The notes under the pieces were generated by a model. The model was not told where the DNA came from. It did no database searches and saw nothing but the letters and a program-made list of their open reading frames with translations. A stretch of DNA of 64,000 bases, taken from assembly GCF_002776525.5 (NCBI RefSeq), contig NC_045446.1:64996558-65060557 (forward strand), in the 5' to 3' direction. A program made the translations under genes and the position numbers. The stretch comes from Piliocolobus tephrosceles. Lineage: Eukaryota > Chordata > Mammalia > Primates > Cercopithecidae. This document shows positions 33,680 to 46,586 of the stretch, piece after piece (the first letter of the stretch is position 1; the number at the start of each line of letters is the position of its first letter).

Positions 33680-34605
33680 TGAGTAAGGGCTATTCATCCT
33701 ACTCAGTCCTACCTTATCAGATACTTTCAGTTATTTCTACTTTACCTCTCAAGATTCACTGTCAGATACTAGAACTTTTTGACGCATACTTGTGGGAAGA
33801 TTTTGATTATCCATGAGATTACACTTGTAACTTCATAGACTCCCAAAGGGAAATTCTATATCTTGGTAAGTAAAATTTTAGATGAAAATTATCTACTACA
33901 CCACCCTTGTGGAAATTGTTACACTTTCTCTGCTATTTGCAGTAGGACTATATACTGTGGCACCTGCAATGTAGAATTCTGTATGGAAAATTCTAATTTC
34001 TGTAATATTTTGCCTAATTATAATCTTTATAACAGGATTAATAATTACAGGAAAGATTTAGTCAAGGTTAACACTAAAGTTATTCTAGCCACCCAATAAT
34101 GTGTTCCTCCCAATCACATCACAAGTCATAAAAGATAGCCCAGGCCTAAAATTATCTTCTAATGACAAGTCAAGGGGAAATATATTTTTTTTTCAAAGAA
34201 AAATGTTGCTTTTGTATTACGCTTCTGGTAAAGTACAGCGACATCTGATGGAGGCAACTAGTAGTACAACCCATCAAAATGGCTATCAGGTATTAAACCC
34301 TACTGTCATGGTTGTAACCTACAGTACCCCCACTAATAATGGGATTCTTAATATTCATATTCAAACCCTATATTCTAAACCTTCTTGTAAAATGTATCTC
34401 TTCTTGCCTAAAAGCTATTAAACTCCAAATGGTGCTGCAGATGGAACCACACATGGACATGCCTTTCTTCCAAGAACCCTTAGATCAACTCCAGAAGGAG
34501 CCTTTGCTGCTTTTACCCACACGATGCCCATCTTTAGCAGGAAGTAGCCAGAAAGAGTTGTCCTCCAATACCCTTAACAGCTGTTAGCATTTCCACTCCT
34601 CAGGG
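33680..34605 (+). pseudogene. ERV env-like region, strongly degraded
   Basis: A Cys-rich frame at 33,863-34,099 (HHPCGNCYTFSAICSR, then GTCNVEFC) and another at 34,101-34,421 sit where env should be, between integrase and the 3' LTR. I see no clear fusion peptide, transmembrane segment or immunosuppressive-domain motif, so env identity rests on position. Confidence 0.5.
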
Positions 34606-34613
34606 GGTAAATA

Positions 34614-35610
34614 TGATACGGGAGGTAGAAAGAAATTATTTAGGCAGATCGTGAGGGTAAAAGAGTCCTCAGTAGAGCTTCCCTTTTAACAAAAGGCAGT
34701 ACAAGAAATTATTTTTTTCCAACCAGGCATGGTGGTTTATGCCTGTAATCCCAGCACTTTGGGAGGCTGAGGCAGGCAGATCACTTGAGGTCAGGACTTT
34801 GAGACCAGCCTGGGCCAACATGGTGAAACCCTATCTTTACTAAAAACACAAAAATTAGCTAGGTGTGTTGGGGCACACCTGTAATTCCAGCTACTCAGGG
34901 GGCTGAGGCAGGAGAATCACTTGAACCCAGGAGGTGGAGGTTGCAGCAAGCCAAGATTGTGCCACTGCATTCCATCCTGGGTGACAAAGCATGACTCTGT
35001 CTAAAAAAAAAAAAAAAAAAAAAAGATTTTTTTCTCCAACAAAGAGAAGCCTGAAAAATCAAGCTGCAAACATAGATAAGAGAGCTGGAATCTTGGATAG
35101 GGCAATGTCAGCAGTTGTGCCAATAGAAAAGGGCGACCTGTGGGCCAGGCATGTCCAACATAGAGGCTCCATCTTCCCTTTTTTTTGTTGTTACAACATG
35201 TACAGTAAAGGAATGGGCAATGTATCACAGGCCAGGCAGAGGACCCATCTGCACAATAAAAGATTTGGGTAGGGGTGACCAGCTTTTCATACCCTATGCA
35301 AATGGCACAGCTATTCCTAACCAGTTTTTAGTGTCCTATGCAAATGGCACACCTGGTCTAATCAATCTTTTGCACCCTATGTAAATCAGAAACTGCCTTC
35401 TCACCAGGCACCTATAAAAACCCCTGCATTCCACTGCAGATCCAGCAACTTATTTCTCCAGGACCCCTCTCTCTAGCAGAGAGCTATTCTCTTTCTTTCA
35501 CCTATTAAACTTTCACTCTTAAACTCACTCTTTGTGTGTCCATATCCTTTATTTCCTCGGCCATGAGACAATGCACCTCACGTATCACCCTAGACAACAA
35601 GGCTGCTTCA
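34614..35610 (+). mobile_element. ERV 3' LTR (LTR8/HUERS-P-like), with Alu inside
   Basis: It begins TGATACGGGAGG and ends GGCTGCTTCA, then ATAC at 35,611-35,614 (4-bp target duplication with 25,924-25,927). It is about 690 bp without its Alu. U3 carries three 'cctatgcaaat' copies, two with a perfect ATGCAAAT octamer (35,296 and 35,338). TATAAAAA is at 35,413 and ATTAAA at 35,504. It is visibly diverged from the 5' LTR. Confidence 0.88.
34722..35023 (+). mobile_element. Alu (AluS-type) in ERV 3' LTR
   Basis: It runs from CCAGGCATGGTGGTTTATGC to a 22-base A-run. Flanking 'attttttccaac'-like duplicates match the LTR sequence. Confidence 0.94.
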
Positions 35611-35844
35611 ATACCAGAATCTCTGGGACACAGCTAAGGTAGTGTTAAGAGGGAATTTTATAGCATTAAATACCCACATCAAAAAGTTAGAGAGATCTCA
35701 AATTAACAACCTAATATCACAACTAGAGAAACTAAAGAGACAAGAGGAAACCAACCCCAAAGCAAGCAAAAGACAAGAAATAACCAAAATCACAGCTGAA
35801 CTGAAGAAAATTTAGATGCAAAAAACTATTCAGAAGATCCACAG

Positions 35845-36110
35845 CCTGGATATGGTGGCTCATGCCTGTAATCCCAGCAATTTGGGAGGCTGAGGTGGGA
35901 TGGTTTCTTGAGCTCAGGAGTTTGAGACCAGCCTGGGCAACACAGTGAGACCTTGTCTCTAGAAAAGATCAAAAAATTAGCTGAGTATGATGATGTGCAC
36001 CTATAGTTCCAGCTACTTGGGAGGCTGAGGTGGGAGGATTGCTTGAGTCTGGGAGGTTGCACTCCAGCCTGGGTGACAGAGTGAGACCCTGTCTCAAAGA
36101 AAAGAAAAAA
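35845..36110 (+). mobile_element. Alu (AluJ-type) in L1 A
   Basis: CCTGGATATGGTGGCTCATG to an A/G-rich tail. The right arm is shortened (about 30 bp missing before 'gcactccagcctggg'). 'agatcca' and 'agatcaa' flank it. Confidence 0.92.
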
Positions 36111-39051
36111 GATCAACAAATACAGGAGTTGCTTTTTTGAAAAAGTTAATAAGATAGAGACTGCTAGTTAGATTAATAAAGAAAAAAGAGAGAAGATACA
36201 AAGAAAAACAATTAGATATGACAAAGGGGATGTTACCACTGACCCCACAGAATTACAAAAAAAAAAAATCAGAGACTACTACGAATATATGAGGTATAAA
36301 ACCTAGAAGAAATAGATAAATTCATGGACACATACAACCACCCAAGACTGAACCAGGAAGAAACTGAATCCCTGAATAGACCAACAACAAGTTCTGAAAC
36401 TGAATCAGTAACAAAACGCCTGCCAACCAATAAAAAGCCCAGGATGAGACAGAGTCATAGCCCAACTCTACCAGGTGTATAAAGAACAGGTACCATTCCT
36501 ACTGAAACTATTCCAAAAATTGACGAGGAAGGACTCCTCCCTAATTCTTTCTTTGAGGCCAGCATCATCCTGATACCAAAACCCACCAGAAACACAATAA
36601 CAACAAAAAATCTTCAGGCCAATATCCTTGATGAACATAGATACAAAAATCCTCAAAAAAATACTGGCAAATCAAATCTAGCAGCACATCAAAAAGCTTA
36701 ACCACCATGATCATGTAGGCTTTATTCCTGGGATGCAAGGTTGGTTCAACATAGGCAAATCAATAAATGTGATTTATCACATAAACAGAAAAACAAAAAC
36801 CACATGATCATCTTAATAGATGCAGAAAAGGCTTTTGATAAAATTTAACATCATTCATGTTTCAAACTGTCAACAAACTAGGCATTTAATGAATAAACCT
36901 CAAAATAATAAGAGCTGTCTATGAGAAACCCATTGCCAACATCATGCTGAATGAGCAAAAGCTGGAAGCATTCCCCTTGAGAACTGGAAAAAGACAGGAT
37001 GCCTACTCTCACCACTCCTGTTCAATATAGTACTGCAAGTCCTAGCCAGAGCAATCAGACAGGAGAAAGAAATGAGAGGCCTCAACATAGGAAGAGAAGA
37101 AGTCAGACTATCTCTGCAGACAATGTGATTCTATACCTAGGAAACCCCACAGTCTCTGCGCTAAAGCTCCTAGATCTGATAAACAACTTCAGCAAAGTTT
37201 CAGGATACAAAATCAATGTACAAAAATCAATAGCATTTTTATACACCAACAACCTCCAAGCTGAAAGCCAAATCAAGAACACAATCCTGTCCACAATAGC
37301 CACAAAAAAAATAACATACCTAGGAATACAGCTACCAGGAAGGTGAAAGATCTCTACAACAAGAGTTACAAAACACGGCTTAAAAAAATATCAGAAATGA
37401 CACCAAAAAAATGGAAAAACATTGCATGCTCAGGATAGGAGGAATCAATACTGTTAAAATGGCCATACTGCCCAAAGCAATTTATAGATTCAATGCTATT
37501 CCTATCAAACTACCAATGCCATTCTTCACCAAATTAGAAAAAAAGTATTTTAAAATTCATATAGAACCTTTAAAAAAAAGCCTGAATAGCCAAGGAAGTC
37601 CTAAGCAAAAAGAACAGAGTTGGAGGCATTATGTTACCCAACTTAAAACTATACTTCAAGGCTACAGTAACCAAAACAGCATGGTACTGGTACAAGAGCA
37701 GACACATAGACCAATGGAACAGGTTATAGAGGCCAGAAATAATGTCATACACCTACAATCATCTGATCTTTGACAAAGTTGATGAAAACAGACAACAGGA
37801 AAAGATTCCCTATTCAATCAATGATGCTGAGATAACTGGCCAGCCATATGCAGAAGACTGAAACTGAGCCCCTTGCTTACACCATCTACAAAAACAAACT
37901 CAAGATGCATTAAAGACTTACATGTAAAACCCAAAATTATAAAAACTCTGGAAGATAGCTTAGGAAATACACTACTGGGCAAAGAGTCCATGACAAAGAT
38001 GCCAAAAGCAAATGTGACAGAAACAATAATTAACAAATGAGACCCAATTAAACTAAAGGGCTTCTGCAGAGCAAAGGAAACTATCAACAGAGCAAACAGA
38101 TAAAGTACAGAATTGGAGAAAATATTTTCAAACAATGCATCCGACAAAGGTCTATGGCCAGAATCTATAAGGTACTTAAATTTATAAGCAAAAAACAACC
38201 CCATTAAAAAGTAGCCAGAGGACATGAACAGATACTTTTCAAAAGAAGACATACATCCTGCCAACAAGCATATGAAAAAATGCTCAACATCACCAATCAT
38301 TAGAGAAATGCAAACCAAAACTATAATGAGATATTAATATCATGTATGCCACTCAGAATGACTATTATGAAAATGTCAAGAAAACAACAGATGCTGGCAA
38401 AGTTGTGGAGACAAGGGAAGACTTATACACTGCTGGTGGATATATAAATTAGTTCAGCCATTATGGAAAGCAGTTTTGCAACTTCTGAAAGAACTTAAAA
38501 ACAGAATTACTATTCGATCCAGCAATACCATTATTGGGTATATACCCAAAGGGATATAAATCAATCTACTACAAAGATATATGCGCATGTATGTTCACCG
38601 CAGCACTGTTCACAATAACAAAGACATAGAGTCAACCTAAATGCCAATCAATGATAGACTGGATGAAGAAAATGTACATATTTTGGTGTGGTACATATAC
38701 ACCATGGAATACTATGTAGCCATAAAAAAAGAATGAAATCATGTCCTTTGCAGAAAGGTGGATGAGCTGGAGACCATTATCCTAAGCAAATTAACACAGG
38801 AATAGAAAACCAAGTGCTGAATGTTCTCACTTATAAGTGGGCGCTAAACATCAAGTACATATTAACACAAAGAAAAGAAAAACAGGCACCACGATCTACT
38901 TGAGGGTGGAGGGTGGGTAAAGGGTGGGTGAGGACTGAAGAACTACTTGTCCAGTACTATTCCTGTTCTTACCTGGGTGATGAGATAATCTGTACATCAA
39001 ACCCCCATGACATGCAATTTACCTATATAATAAACTTGTACATGTACCCCA

Positions 39052-39409
39052 TGTTAGTCCGTTCTCACATTGCTATAAGAACTGCCTGAGACTGAGTAAT
39101 TTATAAATAGAATAGGTTTAATTGACTCATAGTTCTACATGGCTGAGGAGGCCTCAGGAAACTTACAATCATGGCAGAAAGTGAGGGTGCCATGATTCTC
39201 TCACTCTTCACAAGGTGGCAGGCGAGAGAACAAATGAAGAAGAAACTTGCCAAACACTTATAAAACCATCAGATCTAATGAGAACTCACTATCATGAGAA
39301 CAAATGGGGGGAACTGCCACCCATGATCCAATGACTTCCCACTAGGTGGGGATTACGGGGATTACAATTCAAGATGAGATTTGAGTGGGGACACAGCCAA
39401 ACCATATCA
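39052..39409 (-). mobile_element. MST/THE1-type solo LTR in the L1 A 3' UTR
   Basis: The complement reads from TGATATGGTTTGGCTGTGTC to GAACGGACTAACA, the hallmark of MaLR LTRs. Length about 358 bp. It splits the L1 3' end between '...gtacccc' and 'cccttgaacccaaaataaaa'. No internal sequence is present, so it is a solo LTR. Confidence 0.92.
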
Positions 39410-39445
39410 GCCCTTGAACCCAAAATAAAATAAAAGATTTAAAAA

Positions 39446-39645
39446 GTTAAGATTTTTCTCTTAAAAATGTCGTCTATAATAGGTAAAGTTAACATAGGTA
39501 ATAATAAAAGAAGATACTAAAACTGTCCAGGGATATGAAATACCAATTCATAGAAGTAGAAAACCAAATAGCTAAGTAAATGCAGCATGCTTAACATTAA
39601 CAGCAGATAGAAAAGTGCACAGTAAAACAAATATCAGTAACTAAA
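39446..39645 (+). mobile_element. Old L1M fragment, left side of nest 2
   Basis: 'ctaaaactgtccagggatat' and 'aagtgcacagtaaaacaa' are old L1 3'-region words. The sequence resumes at 49,315 after a ~9.7-kb L1 insertion; 'aaatatca' occurs at both junctions. Confidence 0.65.
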
Positions 39646-40005
39646 GAGGGTGGAGCAAGATGGCAGAACAGAAGCCTACACCATTTGTGCCCCCTGTCCC
39701 CTAAACACCAAATTTTAACAACTATCTACACATAGAATAGCACTATCACAAGAACAAAAAATCAGGTGAGCAATCACAGTAACTGGTTTTAACTTCACAT
39801 CACTGAAAGAGGTATTGAGGAGGGCAGGAGAGACAGTCTTAAATCACCAATACCACCCCTCCTCCATCCCCTGACAGGAGCCATGTGGTGCAGAGACAGA
39901 ATCTGTGCATTTTGGGGATGGAGACCACAGCAACTGAGGGACCTTACATTGAACTCTGTGCTGCCCTGTCACAGCAGAGAATAAAGCCATGCTGGGCTCA
40001 GCTAG
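39646..40005 (+). mobile_element. L1 element B, 5' UTR start
   Basis: 'gagggtggagcaagatggca' is an old-primate L1 5' end. About 360 bp of 5' UTR are followed abruptly by younger L1 ORF2 sequence at 40,006. Confidence 0.75.
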
Positions 40006-43000
40006 ACACATCAACGAGACAGAAAGTTAACAAGGATATCCAGGAATTGAACTCAACTCTGCACCAAGCGGACCTAATAGACATCTACAGAACTCTCCAC
40101 CCCAAATCAACAGAATATACATTCTTCTCAGCACCACATCACACTTATTCCAAAATTGACCACATAATTGGAAGTAAAGCACTCCTCAGCAAATGTAAAA
40201 GAACAGAAATTATAACAAACTCTCTCTCAGACCACAGTGCAATCAAACTAGAACTCAGGACTAAGAAACTCAATCAAAACCACTCAATGGAAACTGAACA
40301 ACCTGCTCCTGAATGACTACTCGGTACATAACGAAATGAAGGCAGAAATAAAGATGTTCTTTGAAACCAATGAGAACAAAGATACAACATACCAGAATCT
40401 CTGGGACACATTTAAAGCAATGTGTAGAGGGAAATTTATAGCACTAAATGCCCACAAGAGAAAGCTGGAAAGATCTAAAATTGACACCCTAACATCACAA
40501 TTAAAAGAACTAGAGAAGCAAGAGCAAACACATTCAAAAGCTAGCAGAAGGCAAGAAATAACTAAGATCAGAGCAGAACTGAAGGAGATAGAGACACAAA
40601 AAACCCTCCAAAAAATCAATGAATCCAGGAGCTGGTTTTTTGAAAAGATCAACAAAATTGACAGACCGCTAGCAAGACTAATAAAGAAGAAAAGACAGAA
40701 GAATCAAATATATGCGATAAAAAATGATAAAGGGGATATCACCACTGACCCCACAGAAATACAAACTACCATCAGGGAATACTATAAACACCTCTACGCA
40801 AATAAACTAGAAAACCTAGAAGAAATGGATAATTTCCTATACACTTACACTCTCCCAAGATTAAACCAGGAAGAAGTTGAATCCCTGAATAGACCAATAG
40901 CAGGCTCTGAAATCGAGGCAATAACTAATAGCCTACCAACCAAAAAAAAAGTCCAGGACCAGACGGATTCACAGCCGAATTCTACCAGAGGTACAAGGAA
41001 GAGCTGGTACCATTCCTTCTGAAACTATTCCAATCAACAGAAAAAGAGGGAATCCTCCCTAACTCATTTTATGAGGCCAACATCATCCTGATACCAAAAC
41101 CTGGCAGAGACACAACAAAAAAAAGAGAATTTTAGACCAATATCCCTCAAGAACATCGATGCAAAAATCCCCAATAAAATACTGGCAAACCAAATCCAGC
41201 AGCACATCAAAAAGCTTATCCACCATGATCAAGTGAGCTTCATCCCTGGGATGCAAGGCTGGTTCAACATATGCAAATCAATAAATGTAATCCAGCATAT
41301 AAACAGAACCAAAGACAAAACCACGTAATTATCTCAATAGATGCAGAAAAGGCCTTTGACAAAATTCAACAGCCCTTCATGCTAAAAACTCTCAATAAAT
41401 TCGGTATTGATGGAACGTATCCCAAAATAATAAGAGCTATTTATGACAAATGCACAGCCAATATCATACTGAATGGGAAAAAACTGGAAGCATTCCCTTT
41501 GAAAACTGGCACAAGACAGGGATGCCCTCTCTCACCACTCCTATTCAACATAGTGTTGGAAGTTCTGGCCACGGCAATCAGGCAGGATAAAGAAATAAAG
41601 GGTATTCACTTAGGAAAAGAGGAAGTCAAATTGTCCCTGTTTGCAGATGACATGATTGTATATTAGAAAACCCCATTGTCTCAGCCCAAAATCTCCTTAA
41701 GCTGATAAGCAACTTCAGCAAAGTATCAGGATACAAAATTAATGTGCAAAAATCACAAGCATTCTTATACACCAGTAACAGACAAACAGAGAGCCAAATC
41801 ATGAATGAACTCCCATTCACAATTGCTTCAAAGAGAATAAAATATCTAGGAATCCAACTTACAAGGGACGTAAAGGACCTCTTCAAGGAGAACTACAAAC
41901 CACTACTCAGTGAAATAAAAGAGGACACAAACAAATGGAAGAACATACCATGCTCATGGATAGGAAGAATCAATATCGTGAAAATGGCCATACTGCCCAA
42001 GGTAATTTATAGATTCAATGCCATCCCCATCAAGCTACCAATGAGTTTCTTCATAGAATTGGAAAAAACTGCTTTAAAGTTCATATGGAACCAAAAAAGA
42101 GCCCACATTGCCAAGACAATCCTAAGTCAAAAGAACAAAGCTAGAGGCATCACGCTACCCGACTTCAAACTATACTACAAGGCTACAGTAACCAAAACAG
42201 CATGATACTGGTACCAAAACAGAGATATAGACCAATGGAACAGAACAGAGTCCTCAGAAATAATACCACACATCTACAGCCATCTGATCTTTGACAAACC
42301 TGAGAGAAACAAGAAATGGGGAAAGGAGTCCCTGTTTAATAAATGGTGCTGGGAAAATTGGCTAGCCATAAGCAGAAAGCTGAAACTGGATCCTTCCCTT
42401 ATGCCTTATATGAAAATTAATTCAAGATGGATTAGAGACTTAAATGTTAGACCTAATACCATAAAAACCCTAGAAGAAAACCTAGGTAATACAATTCAGG
42501 ACATAGGCATGGGTAAGGACTTCATGTCTAAAACACCAACGGCAATGGCAACAAAAGCCAAAATTGACAAATGGGATCTAATTAAACTAAAGAGCTTCTG
42601 CACAGCAAAAGAAACTACCATCAGAGTGAACAGGCAACTTACAGAATGGGAGAAAATTTTTGCGATCTACTCATCTGACAAAGGGCTAATATTCAGAACC
42701 TACAAAGAACTCAAACAAATTTACAAGAAAAACAAACAACCCCATCAAAAAGTGGGCAAAGGATATGAACAGACCCTTCTCAAAAGAAGACATTCATACA
42801 GCCAACAGACACATGAAAAAAATGCTCATCATCACTGGCCATCAGAGAAATGCAAATCAAACCCACAATGAGATACCATCTCACACCAGTTAGAATGGCA
42901 ATCATTAAAAAGTCAGGAAACAACAGGTGCTGGAGAGGATGTAGAGAAACAGGAACACTTTTACACTGTTGGTGGGATTGTAAACTCGTTCAACCATTGT

Positions 43001-43604
43001 GGAAAACAGTATGGCGATTCCTCAAGGATCTAGAACTAGAAATACCATATGACCCAGCCATCGCATTACTGGATATATACCCAAAAGATTATAAATCATG
43101 CTGCTATAAAGACACATGCACACGTATGTTTATTGTAGCACTATTCACAATAGCAAAGACTTGGAATCAACCCAAATGTCCATCAGTGACAGACTGGATT
43201 AAGAAAATGTGGCACATATACACCATGGAATACTATGCAGCCATAAAAAAGGATGAGTTCGTGTCCTTTGTAGGGACATGGGTGCCGCTGGAAACCATCA
43301 TTCTCAGCAAACTTTCGCAAGAACAGAAAACCAAACACCGCATGTTCTCACTCATAGGTGGGAATTGAACAATGAGATCACTTGGACATGGGAAGGGGAA
43401 CATCACACACTGGGGTCTATTATGGGGAGGGGGAAGCGGGGAGGGATGGCATTGGGAGTTATAACTGATGTAAATGACGAGTTGATGGGTGCAGCACACC
43501 AACATGGCATAGTATACATATGTAACAAACCTACACATTGTGCACATGTACCCTAGAACTTAAAGTATAATTTAAAAAAAAAATTTTTAAATAAAACATT
43601 TAAA
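40006..43604 (+). mobile_element. Younger L1 element C (L1PA-type), 5'-truncated
   Basis: It starts in the ORF2 endonuclease domain ('cgagacagaaagttaacaag') and runs through the whole RT region, the C-terminal Cys region and the 3' UTR to an A-rich tail at 43,572-43,604. It is the best-preserved L1 in the window, with long open stretches (228 aa at 40,336-41,022; 131 aa at 41,271; 153 aa at 41,744; 172 aa at 42,850). The catalytic box FADD is present as LSLFADDMIVY (about 41,634), immediately followed by a stop at 41,665. Frameshifts, including an expanded A8 tract near 40,944, make it dead. Confidence 0.94.
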
Positions 43605-43938
43605 AAAAGCACAAATCTAATGGCCTTAAAGAGGAGGTAGAACATGATAGGGATAGAAAGTTTATTCAAAGGGATAATATCAGAGAACTTCCCAAACCTA
43701 GAGAAAGATACCAACATTCAAGCATAAGAAGGTTATAGAACACCAAGTAGATTTAAGCCTAAGAAGCCTACTTCAAGGCATTTAATAATCAAATTCCCAA
43801 AGGTCACGGATCCTAAAAGCAGCAAGAGATAAGAAACAACATACAATGGAGCACCAATACATCTGGCAGGAGACTTTTCAGTGGAAACCTTATAGGCCAG
43901 GAGAGAGTGGCATGACATATTTAAACTGCTGGAAAGAA

Positions 43939-43969
<31 letters not shown>

Positions 43970-46236
43970 TTCACCGCAGAATAGTAGATCCAGGGAAAAT
44001 ATTCTTTAAGCGTGAAGGAGAAATAAAAACCTTTCCAGACAAACAAAAGCTGAGGGATTTCATTAACACAAGATCTGTCCTACAAGAAATGCAAAAGGAA
44101 GTTCTTCAGTCTCAAAAAAAGGATGTTAATGAGCAAGAAGAAATCATCTAAAGGTCCAAAACTCACTGGTAATACTAAGCACACAGAAAAACACAAAATA
44201 GCATAACTCTGTAGTGGTCATGTGTAAACTTCTCTTGACTTAAGTAGAAAGGCTAAATGATGAACCAATAAAAAGTAATAATTACAACAACTTTCCAAGA
44301 CACAGACAGTATAATAAGACATAAATAGAAACAATAAAAAGTTAGTAAGTTGGGGGACAAAGTTAAAGTGTTGAGTTTTTGTTAGTTTTCTTTTGGCATG
44401 TTTGTGCAATCAGTGTTAAGTTGTCATCAGTTTAAAATAATGGGTTATAAGATAGTATTGGCAAGCCTTATGGCAACCTCAAATCAAAAAAATATACAAC
44501 GGATACACAAAAAATAAAAAGCAAGAAATTAAAACATATTACCAGAGAAAATCACCTTCACTAAAAGGAAGACAGGAAGGAAAGAAGGAAGAGAAGACCA
44601 CAAAACAAGAAAACACAACAAAATGGCAGGAATAAGTCCCTGCTTAATAATAACAGCAAATGTAAATAACTAAACTCTCCAGTAAAGACAAAGTAGCTAA
44701 ATGTATGTAAAAACAAGACCCAGTAATTTGCTGCCTACAAGAAACACACTTCATCTAAAAAGATACACATAGACTAAAAATAAAGGGATGGAAAAAGATA
44801 TTCAAAGCGAATGGAAACCAAAAAGGGGAAGGAATAGCTATACTTATATCAGACAAAATAGATTTCAAGACAAAAACTATAAGAAGAGACAAAGAAGATA
44901 ATTATATAATGATAAAGGGGTCAATTCAGCAAGAAGATATAGTGATTACAAATATATATGCACCCAACACTGAAGCACCCAGATATATAAAGCAAGTATT
45001 ATTGGAGATAGAATCCAATACAGTAATAGCTGGAGACTTCAACACCCCATTTTCGGCATTGGACAGATCTCCCAGACAGAAAATCAACAAAGAAACATTG
45101 GACTTAATCTGCATGGTAGAAAAAATGGACTTAATAGACATTTACAGAACATTTCATCCAATAGCTTCAGAATACACATTTTTATCCTTAGCACGAAGAT
45201 CATTTTCAAGTATAGACCATATGTTAGGTCACAAAACAAGTCTTAAAACATTTTTTAAAAAATCTTGAAATAATATCAAACATCTTCTCTGAACATAATG
45301 GAATAAAATTAGAAATCAATGACAAGAGGAATTTTGGAAACTATACAAACACACAGAAATTAAACAATATGCTACTAAATGACCAGTGGGTCAATGAAGA
45401 AATTAAGATGGAAATTTTAAAACTTTCTTAAAACAAATGATAATGGATACAACATACCAAAACATATAGGATACAGCAAAAACAGTACCAATAGGAAAAT
45501 TTGTAGCTCCAAGTGCCTACATAAAAAACTAGAAAAACTTCAAATAAATAACCTAATGACGCATCTTAAAGAACTAGAGAAGCAAGAGCAAACCAAACCC
45601 AAAAGTAGTAGAACAAAAGAGATAATAAAGATCCGAGCACAAATAAATGAATTTGAAATGAAGCAAACATTACACAAGACCAATGAAACAAAAAGTTGGT
45701 TTGAAATCAAGCAAACATTACACAAGACCAATGAAACAAAAAGTTGGTGTTTTGAAAAGATAAACAAAACTCAGAAACCTTTAGTTAGACTAAAAAAAAA
45801 AAAAAGAGAAGACCCAAATAAATAAAATCAGAGATGGAAAAGGAGATATTACAGCTGTTACTGCAGAAATTCAGAGGATCATAAGTGGCTACTATGAGCA
45901 GCTATATGCCAATAAATTGGAAAATCTAGAATAAATGGATAAATTCTAGACACATACAACCTGCCAAGATTGAGCCATGAGGAAATTCAAAACCTAAACA
46001 GACCAATAACAAGTAATGTGATTGAAGCCATAATAAAAAGTCTCCCAGTAAAGAAAAGCCTGAGACATCATGGCTTCACTGCTGAATTCTACCAAACATT
46101 TAAACAACTAATACCAATCCTATTCAAACTGCTCAGAAAGATAAAGGAGGAGGGAATACTTCCAAACTCATTCTATGAGGCCAGCATTACCCTGATACCA
46201 AAACCAGAGAACGACACATTAAAAAAAAATAATAAT
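43605..46236 (+). mobile_element. L1 element B, ORF1 end and ORF2
   Basis: ORF1 3' region ('gcagcaagagataagaaac', 'aggccaggagagagtggcat', 'acaaacaaaagctgagggat') at 43,700-44,160. The ORF2 endonuclease is at about 44,690-45,250 (AGDFNTPFSALDRSPRQKIN, DHMLGHKTS). The RT start follows at 45,540-46,230. A (CA)14 microsatellite lies at 43,940-43,967. Stops and frameshifts throughout. Confidence 0.92.
45654..45749 (+). repeat. In-frame 48-bp tandem duplication in L1 B ORF2
   Basis: 'gcaaacattacacaagacca' occurs at 45,663 and again at 45,711. The encoded unit is KQTLHKTNETKSWFE/I repeated with a 16-residue period, so the reading frame is kept. Confidence 0.93.
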
Positions 46237-46492
46237 ACTGACCAGCCTGGCCACCATGGTGAAAATTCATCTCTACTAAAAATACAAAAAATTAACCAGG
46301 CATGGTGGCAGGCACCTGTAATCCCAGATACTCAGCAGGCTGAGGCAGGAGAATCTCTTGAACCCAGGAGGCGGAGGTTGCAGTGAGCCAAGAAAGCGCC
46401 ACTGCACTCCAGCCTGGGCAACAAAAGCAAAACTCCGTCTCAAAAAAATCAATAAAATAAATAAATAAATATAATAATAATAATAATAATAA
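46237..46492 (+). mobile_element. 5'-truncated Alu in L1 B
   Basis: It starts within the left arm at 'ctgaccagcctggccaccat' and keeps the whole right arm. It ends in (AAAT)n(AAT)n. 'aataataatac' lies on both sides. Confidence 0.92.
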
Positions 46493-46586
46493 TACAGGCC
46501 AATATATCTGATGAATATTGATGCAAAAATCCTCAACAAAATACTAGCAAAACAAATTCAGCAGTACATTAAGAAGATCATTCATT
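46493..46586 (+). mobile_element. L1 B segment between two Alus
   Basis: 'aggccaatatatctgatgaa' and 'ctcaacaaaatactagcaaa' are ORF2 RT sequence continuous with both flanking pieces. Confidence 0.9.

Larger units (their letters stand above)
35615..39445 (+). mobile_element. L1 element A, 3' portion (rest of ORF2 and 3' UTR)
   Basis: 'ccagaatctctgggacacag' continues exactly where the 5' portion stops, so this is the same L1 split by the ERV. ORF2 RT words follow ('ttctttgaggccagcatcat', 'ctggaagcattccccttga', 'ctgcagacaatgtgattct' where the catalytic FADD box is lost), then the Cys-region and a 3' UTR with 'cttgtacatgtacccc'. Many stops. It is interrupted by an Alu (35,845) and an LTR (39,052). 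Confidence 0.92.

Noticed and set aside
37818..38318. 166-codon minus-strand frame with membrane-like composition
   Set aside because: Antisense of L1 ORF2; the hydrophobicity comes from T-rich complement codons.
40336..41022. 228-codon open frame as a host gene
   Set aside because: It is the RT N-terminal part of a dead L1 ORF2.
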